A stretch of DNA of 64,000 bases from Pauljensenia sp902373545 (GTDB taxonomy: Bacteria > Actinomycetota > Actinomycetes > Actinomycetales > Actinomycetaceae): positions 1 through 64,000 of the forward strand of contig NZ_JAPWAG010000004.1 in assembly GCF_041432775.1 (NCBI RefSeq). The letters run 5' to 3'. The position numbers and the translations under genes were made by a program. Of the stretch, positions 15,973 through 26,900 are shown piece by piece. Position 1 is the stretch's first letter, and each line of letters begins with the position of its first letter. The notes below the pieces were generated by a model. That model made no database searches. It saw nothing but the letters and a program-made list of their open reading frames with translations, and was not told the DNA's origin.

Positions 15973-17523
15973 ATGACCCTCGCGCAAACAGCGCTCGACG
16001 CGGTCACGGTCGGACGATGGCAGTTCGGCGTCACAACCGTCTACCACTTCGTCCTCGTACCGCTGACGATCGGCCTGTCCCTGCTGGTCGCGATCATGCA
16101 GACCGCATGGCACCGCACCGGCAAGGAATACTGGCTGCAAGCTACCCGTTTCTTCGGCAAGCTCCTTCTTATTAACTTCGCTCTCGGCGTCGCTACCGGC
16201 ATCGTCCAGGAGTTCCAGTTCGGCATGAACTGGTCGGAGTACTCCCGCTTCGTCGGCGACATCTTCGGCGCTCCCCTGGCTGTCGAGGCCCTCCTGGCCT
16301 TCTTCCTCGAGTCCACCTTCCTGGGCCTGTGGATCTTCGGCTGGGGCCGCCTCTCCAAGGGCCTGCACCTGGCGACCATCTGGTGCGTGGCCATCGGCAC
16401 AATGCTCTCGGCCGCCTGGATCCTCGCGGCCAACGCGTGGATGCAGCACCCCGTGGGCGCCCGCTTCAACCCCGAGACCGGCCGCGCCGAGCTCGACGGA
16501 GCCGCCGGCTTCCTCAAGCTCATCACCTCGGGCGTCTACCTGTCCGAGTACGCTCACGTCATCACCTCCGCGTGGCTGGTCGCCGGTTCCTTCGTGGCTG
16601 GCATCGCCATCTGGTGGATGGTTCGCGCGTCCCGTGAGGGCAGCGACGAGGCCGTGGCTCAGGCCCGCGACGTGTGGCGCCCCATCGCCCGCTTCGGCCT
16701 GATCGTCGTCCTCATCGGCGGCCTCGGCACCGCCGCCTCCGGCCACGTCCAGGGCCAGGAGATGGTCAAGGTTCAGCCCATGAAGATGGCTGCCGCCGAA
16801 GGCATCTGTGTGGACACCGATGGCGCCGCCTTCACGGTCGCGCAGTTCGGCTCCTGCCCGCTGAGCACCGATGGCACCCAGCCGACCCAGTTCATCAAGG
16901 TCCCCGGCGTCGCCTCCTTCATGTCGCACAACTCCTTCACCGCCACCTCCGAGGGCGTCGCCGACGTCCAGGAGCGCATGGTGGCGCTGCTCAACTCCGA
17001 CGCGAACTTCACCGCCAAGTACGGCGATGCCTCCCAGTTCGACTTCCGTCCCCCGCAGATGGTGACCTTCTGGTCCTTCCGATTCATGATCGGCCTGGGC
17101 ATGATCGCCTTCCTGCTGGCAGCGTGGGGCCTGTGGGCCACCCGCAGTGGTAAGGCCTCGTCCAACCAGTGGCTGAGCCGCCTGGCTCTGCTTAATCTGC
17201 CGCTGCCCTTCGCCGCCGCCTCCTTCGGCTGGATCTTCACCGAGATGGGTCGTCAGCCGTGGGTTGTCGTCCCCAACCAGGAAGCCCTGGCCATGGGCTC
17301 CGACCTCGGCTCGGTCAACATGCTCACCGAGATTGGCGTCTCCCCCAATGTCCCCGCGGGACAGGTGCTGGCCACGCTGATTCTCTTCACCCTCCTGTAC
17401 GGCGTCCTGGGCGTCATGTGGTTCATCCTCATGAAGCGCTACGCGCTCGAGGGCATCCACTCGGCCAAGGCCGACAAGGCCAACAAGGCCGAGGCCCCGA
17501 CCGACCTGTCCTTCGGATACTGA
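15973..17523 (+). CDS. cydA: Cytochrome bd ubiquinol/menaquinol oxidase subunit I
   Basis: 516 residues, ATG preceded by GGGAAGG. Multi-pass membrane protein with the subunit I start GRWQFGVTTVYHFVLVPLTIG (carrying the first haem-ligand His), ALLAFFLESTFLGLW, and SEYAHVITSAWLVAG with a second His ligand. The quinol-binding loop is of the short type expected outside enterobacteria. It oxidises quinol and reduces oxygen to water with high affinity, without proton pumping. First gene of cydAB; cydB follows after 16 bases. Confidence 0.97.
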   Translation: MTLAQTALDAVTVGRWQFGVTTVYHFVLVPLTIGLSLLVAIMQTAWHRTGKEYWLQATRFFGKLLLINFALGVATGIVQEFQFGMNWSEYSRFVGDIFGAPLAVEALLAFFLESTFLGLWIFGWGRLSKGLHLATIWCVAIGTMLSAAWILAANAWMQHPVGARFNPETGRAELDGAAGFLKLITSGVYLSEYAHVITSAWLVAGSFVAGIAIWWMVRASREGSDEAVAQARDVWRPIARFGLIVVLIGGLGTAASGHVQGQEMVKVQPMKMAAAEGICVDTDGAAFTVAQFGSCPLSTDGTQPTQFIKVPGVASFMSHNSFTATSEGVADVQERMVALLNSDANFTAKYGDASQFDFRPPQMVTFWSFRFMIGLGMIAFLLAAWGLWATRSGKASSNQWLSRLALLNLPLPFAAASFGWIFTEMGRQPWVVVPNQEALAMGSDLGSVNMLTEIGVSPNVPAGQVLATLILFTLLYGVLGVMWFILMKRYALEGIHSAKADKANKAEAPTDLSFGY

Positions 17524-17539
17524 GAAAGGAACAACGATC

Positions 17540-18661
17540 ATGACTCTGTCAATCCTGTGGTTCATTCTCGTCGCCGTTCTGTGGACGGTCTTCCTGATCC
17601 TTGAGGGCTTCGACTTCGGCGTCGGCATGCTCCTGCCCCTGGTTGCCAAGGGCGACCGTGAGCGCACCCAGACGGTGCGCACGATCGGCCCTCACTGGGA
17701 CGGCAACGAGGTCTGGCTGCTCACCGCGGGCGGCGCGACTTTCGCAGCCTTCCCCGAGTGGTACGCCACCATGTTCTCGGGCATGTACCTGGCTCTCTTC
17801 CTGATCCTGGTCTGCCTGATCATCCGCGTCATGGCGCTCGAGTGGCGCTCGAAGGTCGCCACTGAGAAGTGGCGTCACGCCTGGGACTGGGCGCACACGA
17901 TCTCCGCGTGGCTCGTCCCGATCCTGCTGGGCGTCGCCTTCGCGAACTTCGTGCAGGGCATGAAGATCGAGGTCATCGACGTTGCGACCGGCACCGTCGT
18001 CGACCCGACACTGGTCGACCAGTCGCTGGCCAGCGCGACCCACCAGCTCACCGGTGGTTTCTTCTCGCTGCTGACCCCGTACACGATCCTGGGCGGCCTG
18101 GCCATCATGGCCGTGTGCCTGGCCCACGGCGCTCAGTTCCTGGCGCTCAAGACGACCGGCGAGGTCCGCGACCGCGCCAACGCGATCGCTGCTCCTGCGA
18201 CGATTGCCGCGACCGTCCTGGCTGCCGCGTGGCTGGTCTGGGGCCAGTTCGCCTATACGACGAACGTCCTGGCGTGGATCCCGCTCGTGGTTGCCGCCCT
18301 GGCGATCATCGCCTCCACCGTTCTGTCGCAGGCCTCGCTGCGCCGTGAGGGCTGGTCCTTCGTGGCCTCCTCCGTGGCGATTGCTGGCGCGGCCGCGTGG
18401 GTGTTCGCCTCGATGGCTCCGGCCGTTCAGAAGTCTTCGATCAACCCGGCGTACTCGCTGACGATCGATCAGGCTTCGTCGACGACCGGGACGCTGACCG
18501 TTATGACGATCGTGACGGTGTGCCTGCTGCCCATCGTCTTGGCCTACGTCGCCTGGTCGTACTGGACCTTCCGTTCCCGCGTGGGTACGGAGGACGTGAC
18601 GACCAAGACCGGTCTGCTCATGAAGAAGATCCGCATGGGCGAGAACTTCCTCGCTGGCTGA
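17540..18661 (+). CDS. cydB: Cytochrome bd oxidase subunit II
   Basis: 373 residues with GAAAGGAAC before the ATG. Multi-pass membrane subunit; LEGFDFGVGMLLPL, GNEVWLLTAGGATFAAFPEWYA (spread over the first helices) and RVMALEWRSK are family signatures. It partners CydA in the oxygen-reducing complex. A hairpin follows, after which cydD begins. Confidence 0.97.
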   Translation: MTLSILWFILVAVLWTVFLILEGFDFGVGMLLPLVAKGDRERTQTVRTIGPHWDGNEVWLLTAGGATFAAFPEWYATMFSGMYLALFLILVCLIIRVMALEWRSKVATEKWRHAWDWAHTISAWLVPILLGVAFANFVQGMKIEVIDVATGTVVDPTLVDQSLASATHQLTGGFFSLLTPYTILGGLAIMAVCLAHGAQFLALKTTGEVRDRANAIAAPATIAATVLAAAWLVWGQFAYTTNVLAWIPLVVAALAIIASTVLSQASLRREGWSFVASSVAIAGAAAWVFASMAPAVQKSSINPAYSLTIDQASSTTGTLTVMTIVTVCLLPIVLAYVAWSYWTFRSRVGTEDVTTKTGLLMKKIRMGENFLAG

Positions 18662-18677
18662 CCTCCTCACCGATAGA

Positions 18678-18710
18678 TGCGCCCGGTCCCTGTTTCAGGG
18701 GCCGGGCGCA
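18678..18710 (+). terminator. Hairpin after cydB
   Basis: TGCGCCCGGTCCCTG / CAGGGGCCGGGCGCA form a long GC-rich stem with a 3-base TTT loop, 16 bases past the cydB stop. It may separate cydAB from cydDC or only reduce read-through. Confidence 0.75.
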
Positions 18711-18774
18711 GTCGTTCGTGCAACATGGACGAGGCCGGGGACTTTCGACCCATAACATGGGCTTTTGGGGCACA

Positions 18775-20457
18775 ATGGTACCCGTGCGTCCCTTTGATCC
18801 CCGTTTGTTGCGTTACGCCCGGTCCGCCCGAATTCCCATCGCTGTGACTGCCCTTCTGGGTACCGTCACAGCGCTGTTGGTCTTGGCCCAGGCGCTGCTC
18901 ATTTCCGCCGCCCTCTCCCCCGTCGTTGCGGGGACCGCGTCTATCGGCGACGTCTTCCCCTTCGTTCTCGGTATCGCTGCGGTGTTCGCCACCCGCGCGG
19001 CGGTTGTTGCCGGGCGCGAGGCGATCGCGGCGCGCGCCGCCACCAAGGCCGTCGCCGAACTGCGCGGGCGCGTCATTGACGCATCCATCGCCCTGGGGCC
19101 GCGCTGGCGGGCCACCAACGGCGCACAAACCGCGACGCTGCTGTCGACGGGTCTGGAGGACCTACGCCCCTACTTCGTGTCCTTCCTGCCCCAGCTGGTC
19201 CTCGTGTGCACCGTGACGCCGGCGGCCCTCGGCGTCATTCTTCTGCTCGACTTCTGGTCGGCCCTCATCGCCCTGCTCGTCGTGCCCCTCATCCCGATCT
19301 TTATGATCCTCATTGGCCGATTCACCGAGGCGGCCTCCCAGGACAAGCTGGACTCCATGAAGCGCCTGACCGCCCAGCTTCTCGATCTCATGTCCGGCCT
19401 GCCCACACTGCGTGCGCTGGGACGCGAAAAAGGCCCGCGCGCTCACCTGCGCAAGCTCGGCGAGGCAAATACGAAGGCGACCATGGCGACCCTGCGCGTC
19501 GCGTTCCTCTCCGGCGGCGTCCTCGAGTTTCTCACCACGCTGTCGGTGGCCCTCGTGGCCGTCGAGGTCGGTATGCGACTGGTGTTTGGCCACATCTCAC
19601 TGTTCCACAGCCTGGCCGTCATCATGCTGGCCCCCGAGGTCTTCGAGCCGCTGCGCCAGGTCGGCGCGCAGTTCCACGCCTCGGCCAATGGCGTGACCGC
19701 CTCGAAAGCCGCCTTCGACATTATTGAAGCGGCCGACGACGTGGACGCCCCCGGAAGCACGCCATGCCCCGACATGAGCCGCACCGACATCGTCCTCGAC
19801 GGCGTGGGGGTGCGCGCCCGCGGCACCTGGGGCCCCGCCCCAACCTCGGGCGTCATCCGCCCCGGAACGGTCACCGCCTTCGCTGGCCCCTCCGGCGCCG
19901 GCAAGTCCACGCTCGTCGCCTGCCTGCTGTCCGACATAACCCCGGACGCTGGCCAGATCCGCCTGCGCGCCCAGGCCTCGTCCCGCGACGACGAGGGCCT
20001 GGCCCTGACCGACGTGGATCCCACCTCGTGGCGTTCCGTCATCTCCTGGGTACCCCAGTCCCCCACCCTGGTGCCCGGCACGATCCTGGACAACATGGGT
20101 GACCTGCCCCAGCGCGACCTGGACGAGGCGGCGCGGGCCACCGGTTTCGACGCGGTCCTGGCGACCACCCCCGACGGCTGGAACAGCACCATCGGTTCGG
20201 GAGGCGTGGGCCTGTCCGTCGGCCAGCGCCAACGCCTGGCCCTGACCCGCGCGCTCGCAGCCAGGTCCCAGATAGTCGTCCTGGACGAGCCAACCGCCCA
20301 CCTGGACGCCGTCAGCGAGGAGACCGTCGTGCGCGCCATCCACGCGATGCGCGAGGAAGGCCGCACGGTCATCGTCATCGCCCACCGCAACGCCATCATC
20401 GAGGTCGCCGACACGATCATCGACGTGGCGCATGCCGACGAGGAGGCACTGGCATGA
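18775..20457 (+). CDS. cydD: Thiol reductant ABC exporter subunit CydD
   Basis: 560 residues if the ATG at 18775 is used; ATG 18757 or GTG 18784 are alternatives, none with a strong ribosome-binding site. The N-terminal ABC exporter membrane domain (about 1-320) is followed by a nucleotide-binding domain with Walker A GPSGAGKSTLVACLL, signature LSVGQRQRLALTRALA and Walker B IVVLDEPTAHLDA. CydDC exports cysteine/glutathione-type reductants and is needed to assemble cytochrome bd, consistent with its place after cydAB. Its stop overlaps cydC as ATGA. Confidence 0.92.
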   Translation: MVPVRPFDPRLLRYARSARIPIAVTALLGTVTALLVLAQALLISAALSPVVAGTASIGDVFPFVLGIAAVFATRAAVVAGREAIAARAATKAVAELRGRVIDASIALGPRWRATNGAQTATLLSTGLEDLRPYFVSFLPQLVLVCTVTPAALGVILLLDFWSALIALLVVPLIPIFMILIGRFTEAASQDKLDSMKRLTAQLLDLMSGLPTLRALGREKGPRAHLRKLGEANTKATMATLRVAFLSGGVLEFLTTLSVALVAVEVGMRLVFGHISLFHSLAVIMLAPEVFEPLRQVGAQFHASANGVTASKAAFDIIEAADDVDAPGSTPCPDMSRTDIVLDGVGVRARGTWGPAPTSGVIRPGTVTAFAGPSGAGKSTLVACLLSDITPDAGQIRLRAQASSRDDEGLALTDVDPTSWRSVISWVPQSPTLVPGTILDNMGDLPQRDLDEAARATGFDAVLATTPDGWNSTIGSGGVGLSVGQRQRLALTRALAARSQIVVLDEPTAHLDAVSEETVVRAIHAMREEGRTVIVIAHRNAIIEVADTIIDVAHADEEALA

Positions 20458-22208
20458 GGCTCTTCTTGACCCGATCCGAATCCGCTGCCCTGCGCCGATG
20501 CATCGCCATGCTCCAGGTCTCGCGCTCAGGATTCGCACTGTCGCTCCTACTGGGCGTCACCGCCCTGGGCTCGGCCATCGCGCTGGGCGGCACCGCCGCC
20601 TGGCTTATCGCGCGCGCTTCCCAACAGCCACCCGTCCTGTACCTGACCGTCGCAGCCACGTCAGTGCGTCTGTTCGGCGTCTCGCGCGCGCTCGCTCGCT
20701 ACCTGTCACGGCTGGCCTCGCACAAGGTCGCTCTCGAAGGCATGGACGCCCTGCGCGCCAACCTCTACGACCGCCTGTGCGAAGAGCCCGCTTCCTCCCT
20801 GTCTTCTCTGCGCCGCGGCGACCTGATGACCCGCGCCGGGGCCGACGTCGACGAAGTCGGCAACGTCGTGGTCAAGACTCTGCTGCCCTCCCTCGTCGCC
20901 CTCGTGGTCGGCGTGGGCACGGTTGGCGTCGTCACCCTCATCTCCCCGCCGGCCGGCCTCGTCCTGGCGCTGGCTCTCATCGTCTCGGGAATCGTCGCGC
21001 CCGCGCTGATCGCCCGGTCGGTGCGCCTCGCCGAAACCCAGGGATCTACCGCCCGCACCGACATCGCGGCGACGACGCTGGCCGTCCTGGAGGGCGCCAC
21101 CGAGCTCTCCCTGGCCGGAACGCTCCCCCACGCCCGCACAGGTCTGGACGGTGCCGAGGCCGAGTTGGCCGAAGCGATTGGCCGCTCGGCGAAGCTCTCG
21201 GCCCTGGCTCGCGGCCTCGACGTGTGCGCCATGGGGGCGGCCGTCATCGGCGCCCTGCTCATCGGGATCCCGCAGACCACGTCCGGTGCGCTCGCACAGG
21301 TGCTCCTCGCCGTTATCGTCCTGGTCCCCCTCTCCTCCTTCGAGGGCGCCGCCGAGCTGGCCCCCGCCGCCGCTCAGCTGGTGCGCAGCGCTCAGGCCGC
21401 CGAGCGTATCTGCGCGCTGTTGAGCGACCAGGGCGAGGTGCGGTTCCACGATATTCCGGCTGGCGAGACCGTCATCGAGGCACGCGACCTGGCGATCGGC
21501 TGGCCCGGCGGCCCCACCCTGGCCACCGGCATCTCCCTGACGCTGCGCCCCGGTTCCTCCCTGGCCATCGTCGGCGCCTCCGGCATCGGCAAGACCACCC
21601 TGCTGGCCACGCTCACCGGCGTCATCCCGCCCAAGTCGGGGCAGGCCCTCATCAACGGCGTACCCGCCTGGGGCGCCGACCGCGATCAGGTGGCCGCCCA
21701 CGTCACGATGACGGCCGAGGACGCGCACATCTTCGCGACCACCATCTTCGAGAACCTACGCGTCGCACGCGCCTCCCTCACACGCGACGAGGCCAGCGCC
21801 CTCCTCGCGCGCGCAGGCCTTGACGAGTGGATCGCCACCCTGCCCGAGGGCATCGATACCACGATCGGTTCGGGAGGAACCACCGTGTCCGGCGGCGAGC
21901 GCCGTCGCCTCCTCATGGCCCGCGCGCTCGCAGCCCCGGCCCCCATCATGGCCATCGACGAGGCCTCCGAACACCTCGACGCGGCCACCGCAGACAGGCT
22001 CATGGACACTCTCCTTGCCCCCTCACCCACGCACGCTACCCTGGTCGTCACGCACCGTCTCAGCGCCCTCGACCAGGCCGACCACGTCCTCGTCCTTGCG
22101 GCGCCCGAACCCGGAGCGTGTGCCCGCGTGGCCGCGCGCGGCACCCACGCCGACGTCCTCGACGCCCTACCCGCCTACCGCTGGGCCCTCGATCAGGAGG
22201 AACAATGA
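20454..22208 (+). CDS. cydC: Thiol reductant ABC exporter subunit CydC
   Basis: 584 residues. The membrane domain shows GVTALGSAIALGGTAAWLI, typical of CydC. The nucleotide-binding domain has Walker A GASGIGKTTLLATLTG, signature TVSGGERRRLLMARALA and Walker B IMAIDEASEHLDAA. In Walker B the residue after Asp-Glu is Ala rather than Pro. It forms the heterodimeric exporter with CydD. It overlaps both neighbours by four bases, so cydD, cydC and the sensor kinase are translationally coupled. Confidence 0.93.
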   Translation: MRLFLTRSESAALRRCIAMLQVSRSGFALSLLLGVTALGSAIALGGTAAWLIARASQQPPVLYLTVAATSVRLFGVSRALARYLSRLASHKVALEGMDALRANLYDRLCEEPASSLSSLRRGDLMTRAGADVDEVGNVVVKTLLPSLVALVVGVGTVGVVTLISPPAGLVLALALIVSGIVAPALIARSVRLAETQGSTARTDIAATTLAVLEGATELSLAGTLPHARTGLDGAEAELAEAIGRSAKLSALARGLDVCAMGAAVIGALLIGIPQTTSGALAQVLLAVIVLVPLSSFEGAAELAPAAAQLVRSAQAAERICALLSDQGEVRFHDIPAGETVIEARDLAIGWPGGPTLATGISLTLRPGSSLAIVGASGIGKTTLLATLTGVIPPKSGQALINGVPAWGADRDQVAAHVTMTAEDAHIFATTIFENLRVARASLTRDEASALLARAGLDEWIATLPEGIDTTIGSGGTTVSGGERRRLLMARALAAPAPIMAIDEASEHLDAATADRLMDTLLAPSPTHATLVVTHRLSALDQADHVLVLAAPEPGACARVAARGTHADVLDALPAYRWALDQEEQ

Positions 22209-23848
22209 GTCACGATCACACGGACTTCACGCTGCTCAAGGCCGCGCTGGACCTGACCAGCTCGCTGGACCTGACGGCTGGCCTGCAAAACTTCGTCAAC
22301 CAGGCGTGCGCACTGACCTCCTCGCCGCACGCGGCGCTCGCGGTCCTCGACACCTGGGGGGCGACCACACTCCAGCTCGAGCACCACGATTCGCGTCCGG
22401 CGCCCGAGGTCCCCGAGGCTCTCACGACGGCGATCCCGGTGGCCAGCCCCCTCCTCGTCAACTCCCCCGCGGATGCGCCGGACCTTGACCTGCCCGCGGA
22501 CACGCCGCCGTTCCTGGGCGTATCGGTCCTGGTGCACGAGCAGGTCTACGGGCGGCTGTACCTGACGGGCAAGCCCGGAGGGTACACGAGCAAAGACGCA
22601 GCCGTGGTCGCAGCCCTCGCTCCCGCCGCCGGCATCGCCGTCGAAAACGCACACCTGTACGCAGACTCTAAGCGCACCGCCCGCTGGATCAGTGCCTCCC
22701 AGTCCCTGACGACGACGATGCTTGAGGGCGCCGACGAGGAAGAGGCCCTCGAACTCATCGCCAAGACCGTGCGCGATGTCTCCCATGCCGACACGGCGAT
22801 CATCGTCTTGCAGTCCGTGGGTGACACGTGGGCCGCCGAAATCACGGACGGTAAGAACGCATCCGCCCTGCTGGGCCTGACCTTCCCGCCCGAGGGACGC
22901 GCCATGAGCGTCCTCCACGAGGGCACCGGCATGATCGTCGACTCGATGTCGCGCGCCCAGACGATGCGCGTGCCCCAGCTGGCCGCCTTCGGTTCCGCGC
23001 TCTACGCTCCCCTGCGCTCGAGGGGTGTTTCCTCCGGCGTCCTCATTCTCCTACGGCAGATCGGTGCACCCGAGTTCGACGCCTCCGAGCTATCCCTCGC
23101 CGAATCGCTGGCCTCCCAGGCGACGCTGGCCCTCGAGCTGGCGTCGGCCCGGCACGCCCAAGACGTCGCCGCCCTGCTCGACGAACGCGACCGCATCGGC
23201 CGTGACCTGCACGATTTCGCGATCCAGCAGCTTTTCGCGACCGGCATGGCCCTGGACGCCGCCAAGCAGAAGGTCGCTGGCGGCCAGGTCGATCCCGTGG
23301 CCATCGAATCCCTCATCGACGACTCGCTCGCCTCCATTGACGAGGCCGTGCGTCAGATCCGCACGATCGTGCACAACCTGCGCGAGCGAGACAAGGCGGT
23401 CGGCCTGGTCGAACGTATCCGCCGCGAGTCTTCCCTGACGCGCTCCGCCCTGGGGTTTGCCCCCTCGCTGCTCATCACGCTGGACGGAGATGCGATTAAC
23501 TCCGACCTGGACAACGAGCTGGTCGTCATCGACGAGTTCGACGGGCGCGTGGACCCCGACCTGTCCGACGACGTCGTGGCCATCGTTCGCGAGGGCCTGT
23601 CGAACATCGCCCGGCACGCCCACGCGACTGCCGCGACCGTGTGCGTGGACGTGTCCGGGCAGGGCAAGTCCGGCCGCGTGCGCATCCTGATCACCGACGA
23701 CGGGCGCGGTATCGACCCCGAGCGCACGCGCAACTCCGGCATGGCGAACATGGCCGAGCGCGCCCGCCGCCACCGCGGCACCTTTGACGCGGACCCCGGC
23801 GAAGGCGGGGTTGGCACACAGCTGCGCTGGATCGCTCCCCTGGAGTAA
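22205..23848 (+). CDS. GAF-domain sensor histidine kinase (DevS/NarL-system type)
   Basis: 547 residues from the ATG at 22205 (ATGA overlap with cydC); longer upstream frames lie inside cydC and are rejected. Two GAF domains (about 20-155 and 175-315) precede a HisKA_3 dimerisation domain with phospho-acceptor His336 in GRDLHDFAIQQLFATG, and an HATPase domain with VREGLSNIARHAHA and DDGRGI. No membrane segment is seen, so the sensor is cytoplasmic. In DevS/DosT relatives GAF domains bind haem and sense oxygen or redox; ligand here is unknown. Coupling to cydDC suggests control of the bd oxidase. The likely partner regulator is at 27813-28460. Confidence 0.9.
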   Translation: MSHDHTDFTLLKAALDLTSSLDLTAGLQNFVNQACALTSSPHAALAVLDTWGATTLQLEHHDSRPAPEVPEALTTAIPVASPLLVNSPADAPDLDLPADTPPFLGVSVLVHEQVYGRLYLTGKPGGYTSKDAAVVAALAPAAGIAVENAHLYADSKRTARWISASQSLTTTMLEGADEEEALELIAKTVRDVSHADTAIIVLQSVGDTWAAEITDGKNASALLGLTFPPEGRAMSVLHEGTGMIVDSMSRAQTMRVPQLAAFGSALYAPLRSRGVSSGVLILLRQIGAPEFDASELSLAESLASQATLALELASARHAQDVAALLDERDRIGRDLHDFAIQQLFATGMALDAAKQKVAGGQVDPVAIESLIDDSLASIDEAVRQIRTIVHNLRERDKAVGLVERIRRESSLTRSALGFAPSLLITLDGDAINSDLDNELVVIDEFDGRVDPDLSDDVVAIVREGLSNIARHAHATAATVCVDVSGQGKSGRVRILITDDGRGIDPERTRNSGMANMAERARRHRGTFDADPGEGGVGTQLRWIAPLE

Positions 23849-23868
23849 GTAGATTCGCCTGTTGATGG

Positions 23869-23914
23869 ACGAGGCTGGGGTGGCCTTCCGCGTGGAAGGT
23901 CACCCCAGCCTCGT
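23869..23914. terminator. Bidirectional terminator between kinase and fucosidase genes
   Basis: ACGAGGCTGGGGTGRCCTTCC arms (23869-23889) pair with the inverse ending CCCCAGCCTCGT (to 23914), giving about 20 bp of stem. It serves the convergent kinase (plus) and fucosidase (minus) genes. Confidence 0.85.
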
Positions 23915-23954
23915 TGTGCGGCGGTGAGCGTCGCGCCTCACCGTCGTGGTGTGA

Positions 23955-26900
23955 TCAGCGCATCCACTCACCCGTCGCAGCGAAGCGGTACCAGGTGCCA
24001 CCTATCTGACGCCAGCCGGTGGCCATCGCCCCGTTGCCGTCAAGGTAGTACCAGGTGGCGCCCGCCTGGAGCCAGCCGGTGTGCATGGAGCCGCCCGCGT
24101 CGAAGTAGTACCAGCTGTTGCCGACGTGCTGCCAACCGGTGGCCATTGCGCCATCCTCACCCATCATGTACCAGCGCGACCCCAACTGGAGCCAGCCGGT
24201 GTGCATGGAGCCGGAGGGATCGAGGTAGTACCAGGCGGTGCCAGCACTCACCCAGCCGGTAGCCATGACGCCGCCGTCGGAGAAGTAGAACCACCTGTCG
24301 GCGACCATCGTCCAGCCGGTGGCCATCGAACCCGTGTCGGGCATCAGGTAGTACCAGGCTCCCCCCTGGTCCAACCAACCGGTGACCTGCACGCCCGCGC
24401 TGTTGTGGTAGTGCCAGGTGCCGTCCCAGTACACCCATCCGGTGAGCATGTAGCCGTTCTGGTCGAATCGGAACACTCGCCCGTCCAGGGTGAGGGCCTC
24501 GTTCTTGGCGTAGTCGCCGCCCGTGATCTTCCACCACCAGCCGACGCCGTTGTTGACCCACATGCCGACCGTATGATCGGGCGTGGGCGTGGGATCCGGC
24601 GTGGGATCGGGCGTAGGCGTGGGAACCGGCGTGGGATCGGGCGCGGGCGTGGGATCCGGCGTGGGCGTCGGGTCGGGCGTAGGCGTGGGATCGGGCGTAG
24701 GCGTGGGATCGGGAGCGGGTTCCTCGGCGAGTGCCAGGGTCACCAGACCCGATTCACTCACCCCAGCCTCGTTCAGGGCAGTCAGGCGCACGATCGCGCC
24801 GTCGTACTCCCCATCAACCGTGAGCGTGATCTCCGCGGCGTTCTCGTTATCCAGAATCGCCCAGGACTCCGAGCCGGGTCTCTTGATCTGCCACAGCAGC
24901 GTCGGCATGGGCTTTCCGCTCACCTCGGCCTTGATCGTGACCTGCGTGCCCTCCTTGGCGGTCACCGTGCGGAAGGCACCGTCACCGCTGATCTGCGCAT
25001 CCTCGGCAGAGCTGGCGCTCACCATCAGGGGCTGGATGACGGGTGCTTCCTGCTCGCCGGGATCGGGATCGGGGGTCTGGGCGGCGAAGGCCTCGACCTC
25101 GGCGAGCGCAAACTCACCGTATTCGGTGGGCTGAAGCACGCGGATGTAGCGGGCCTCGAAGCCCTCGAAGTCGACCGTGGACGGACGGGCGCCGACACCG
25201 TCAACCTTGATCATGTGGACGCCGTCGACGGCCCCCACCGACGCGGGGTTGAAGGTGGCATCGAGGTGCTCACTCGAGGCGATCACCCAGAAGTCGTGGA
25301 GGCGCTGGTCGCAGGGCGTGCCCTGGCAGTTGTCCGAGGAGGATCGGTTCCACACGTTGACGACGCCGAGGGGGTGGCTCTCGCCCAGGTCGACCTCCCA
25401 CCACGGGTTGGCCTGCTGACCGGTGTGGGACACGGAGCCGTTATCCCACACGCCGTCTGTGTTGCCGTCGACGGCGCGCTCGGCCTTACCGCCCCAGCCG
25501 GTGGAGGACTGGGAGGCTGCCTTGTGCAAGGCCAGGTTCTCGCTACCCTTCGTCACGCTCAGCGTGGCACGTTCGGAGGTCACCGAGCCGTTGGCGTTGG
25601 TCGCCACGGCGTAGAACTGTGCGCCGTCGTCGGCCATGGTCGTCTCCAGGGAGTACGAGGCGTCGGTGGCGCCTTCGATCATGGTCCCCTCAGTCGCACC
25701 CTTGGGCACCCGGTACCACTGGATGGCAGCCGCAGGTCGGCCGGAGGCGACGACCGTGAAGGTGGCGATCTCGCCGTCGGTCACCGACACCGAGGAGGGC
25801 TGGGATGCGATGACGGGCGGCTTCGTCGCGGCGTCGTCTCCATAGACGTGAATCGTGGCGCTCGGCTCGCGCACGCCAATCGGGTTGGCGTAGTAGGAGG
25901 GGTGGGCCAGCTCGATGCGCAGGGGCGTGACCACTCCGGGGTACAAGGTGAATCCCTCACCGACCTCGCCGGCCTTGATCTGGGCACCCGTGACCTCCAC
26001 GGCGGAGGTTCCCAGGGAGATCTTGTAGGTCGTCGTGTCGTCGAAGGTGCCGTTGAGCGACAGGGTCAGGTCGCCGATGCGTCCGCCACCCTCGTTGACC
26101 AGGTAGGCGTCGTAGACCTGTGCTCCGGAGTATCGCAGCGCGGAGGCTCGACCGAAGAACTTGGAGGACGAGATGGTCGCTCCATCTGTCACCGAGACCG
26201 TCTCGGGCGGAATGTAGGTGGGTTCTGCGTCAAAGCTCACCTTGATGACGGCGCGCATATTCGGCTCCGGGTTCTCCCCCGACATGGTCACCGTCAGCGT
26301 GGTGCCGTCCTGGGTGAAGTCGAGGGAGCGGTCGGTGCCGTCCACGCTCACGCCGGTGACATGCCCGCCGACTCCGGGCAGGGTCAGCGTCTTGCCTGGG
26401 CTCCACAGCTCGGGGAAGAAGTACAGGTCGTTGCCCGTGGTCATGACCTTGCCCCAGTTGGGGGCGGGGTACCAGGTCGGGCGCGCTCCCGTGATGGCGT
26501 TCGGGTGGCGTGCCATCCACTGTCCGACATCGGTGACGACGTCGGCGTCGAACGGGTCGATCGTGCCGTCACCCTTGGGACCGATGTTGTAGGCGAATTG
26601 TCCGCCCGAGGCGATCGTTCCGATGAGGTTGTTGACGAGCTCGCGTTTCTTGTAGCTCTTCGCGTTATCGTCGCGGTTCGCCCACGAGCAGTATCCCCAG
26701 CAGGAGGGGAAGATCGAGCGGATCGACTCCCAGGGACCCATGTGGAAGTCCGTCGTCACCGAGTTGTCGCCGCCGACCTCGAAGTCACCGGCCTTGTTCC
26801 ACACGCGCGAGTTGACCATCGTCTCGGGCTGGAGTTCGTGGACCCACTGAGCCATGCGCTGGGATTGCTCGGCCGTGGGGCCGCCCATATCGAACCACAG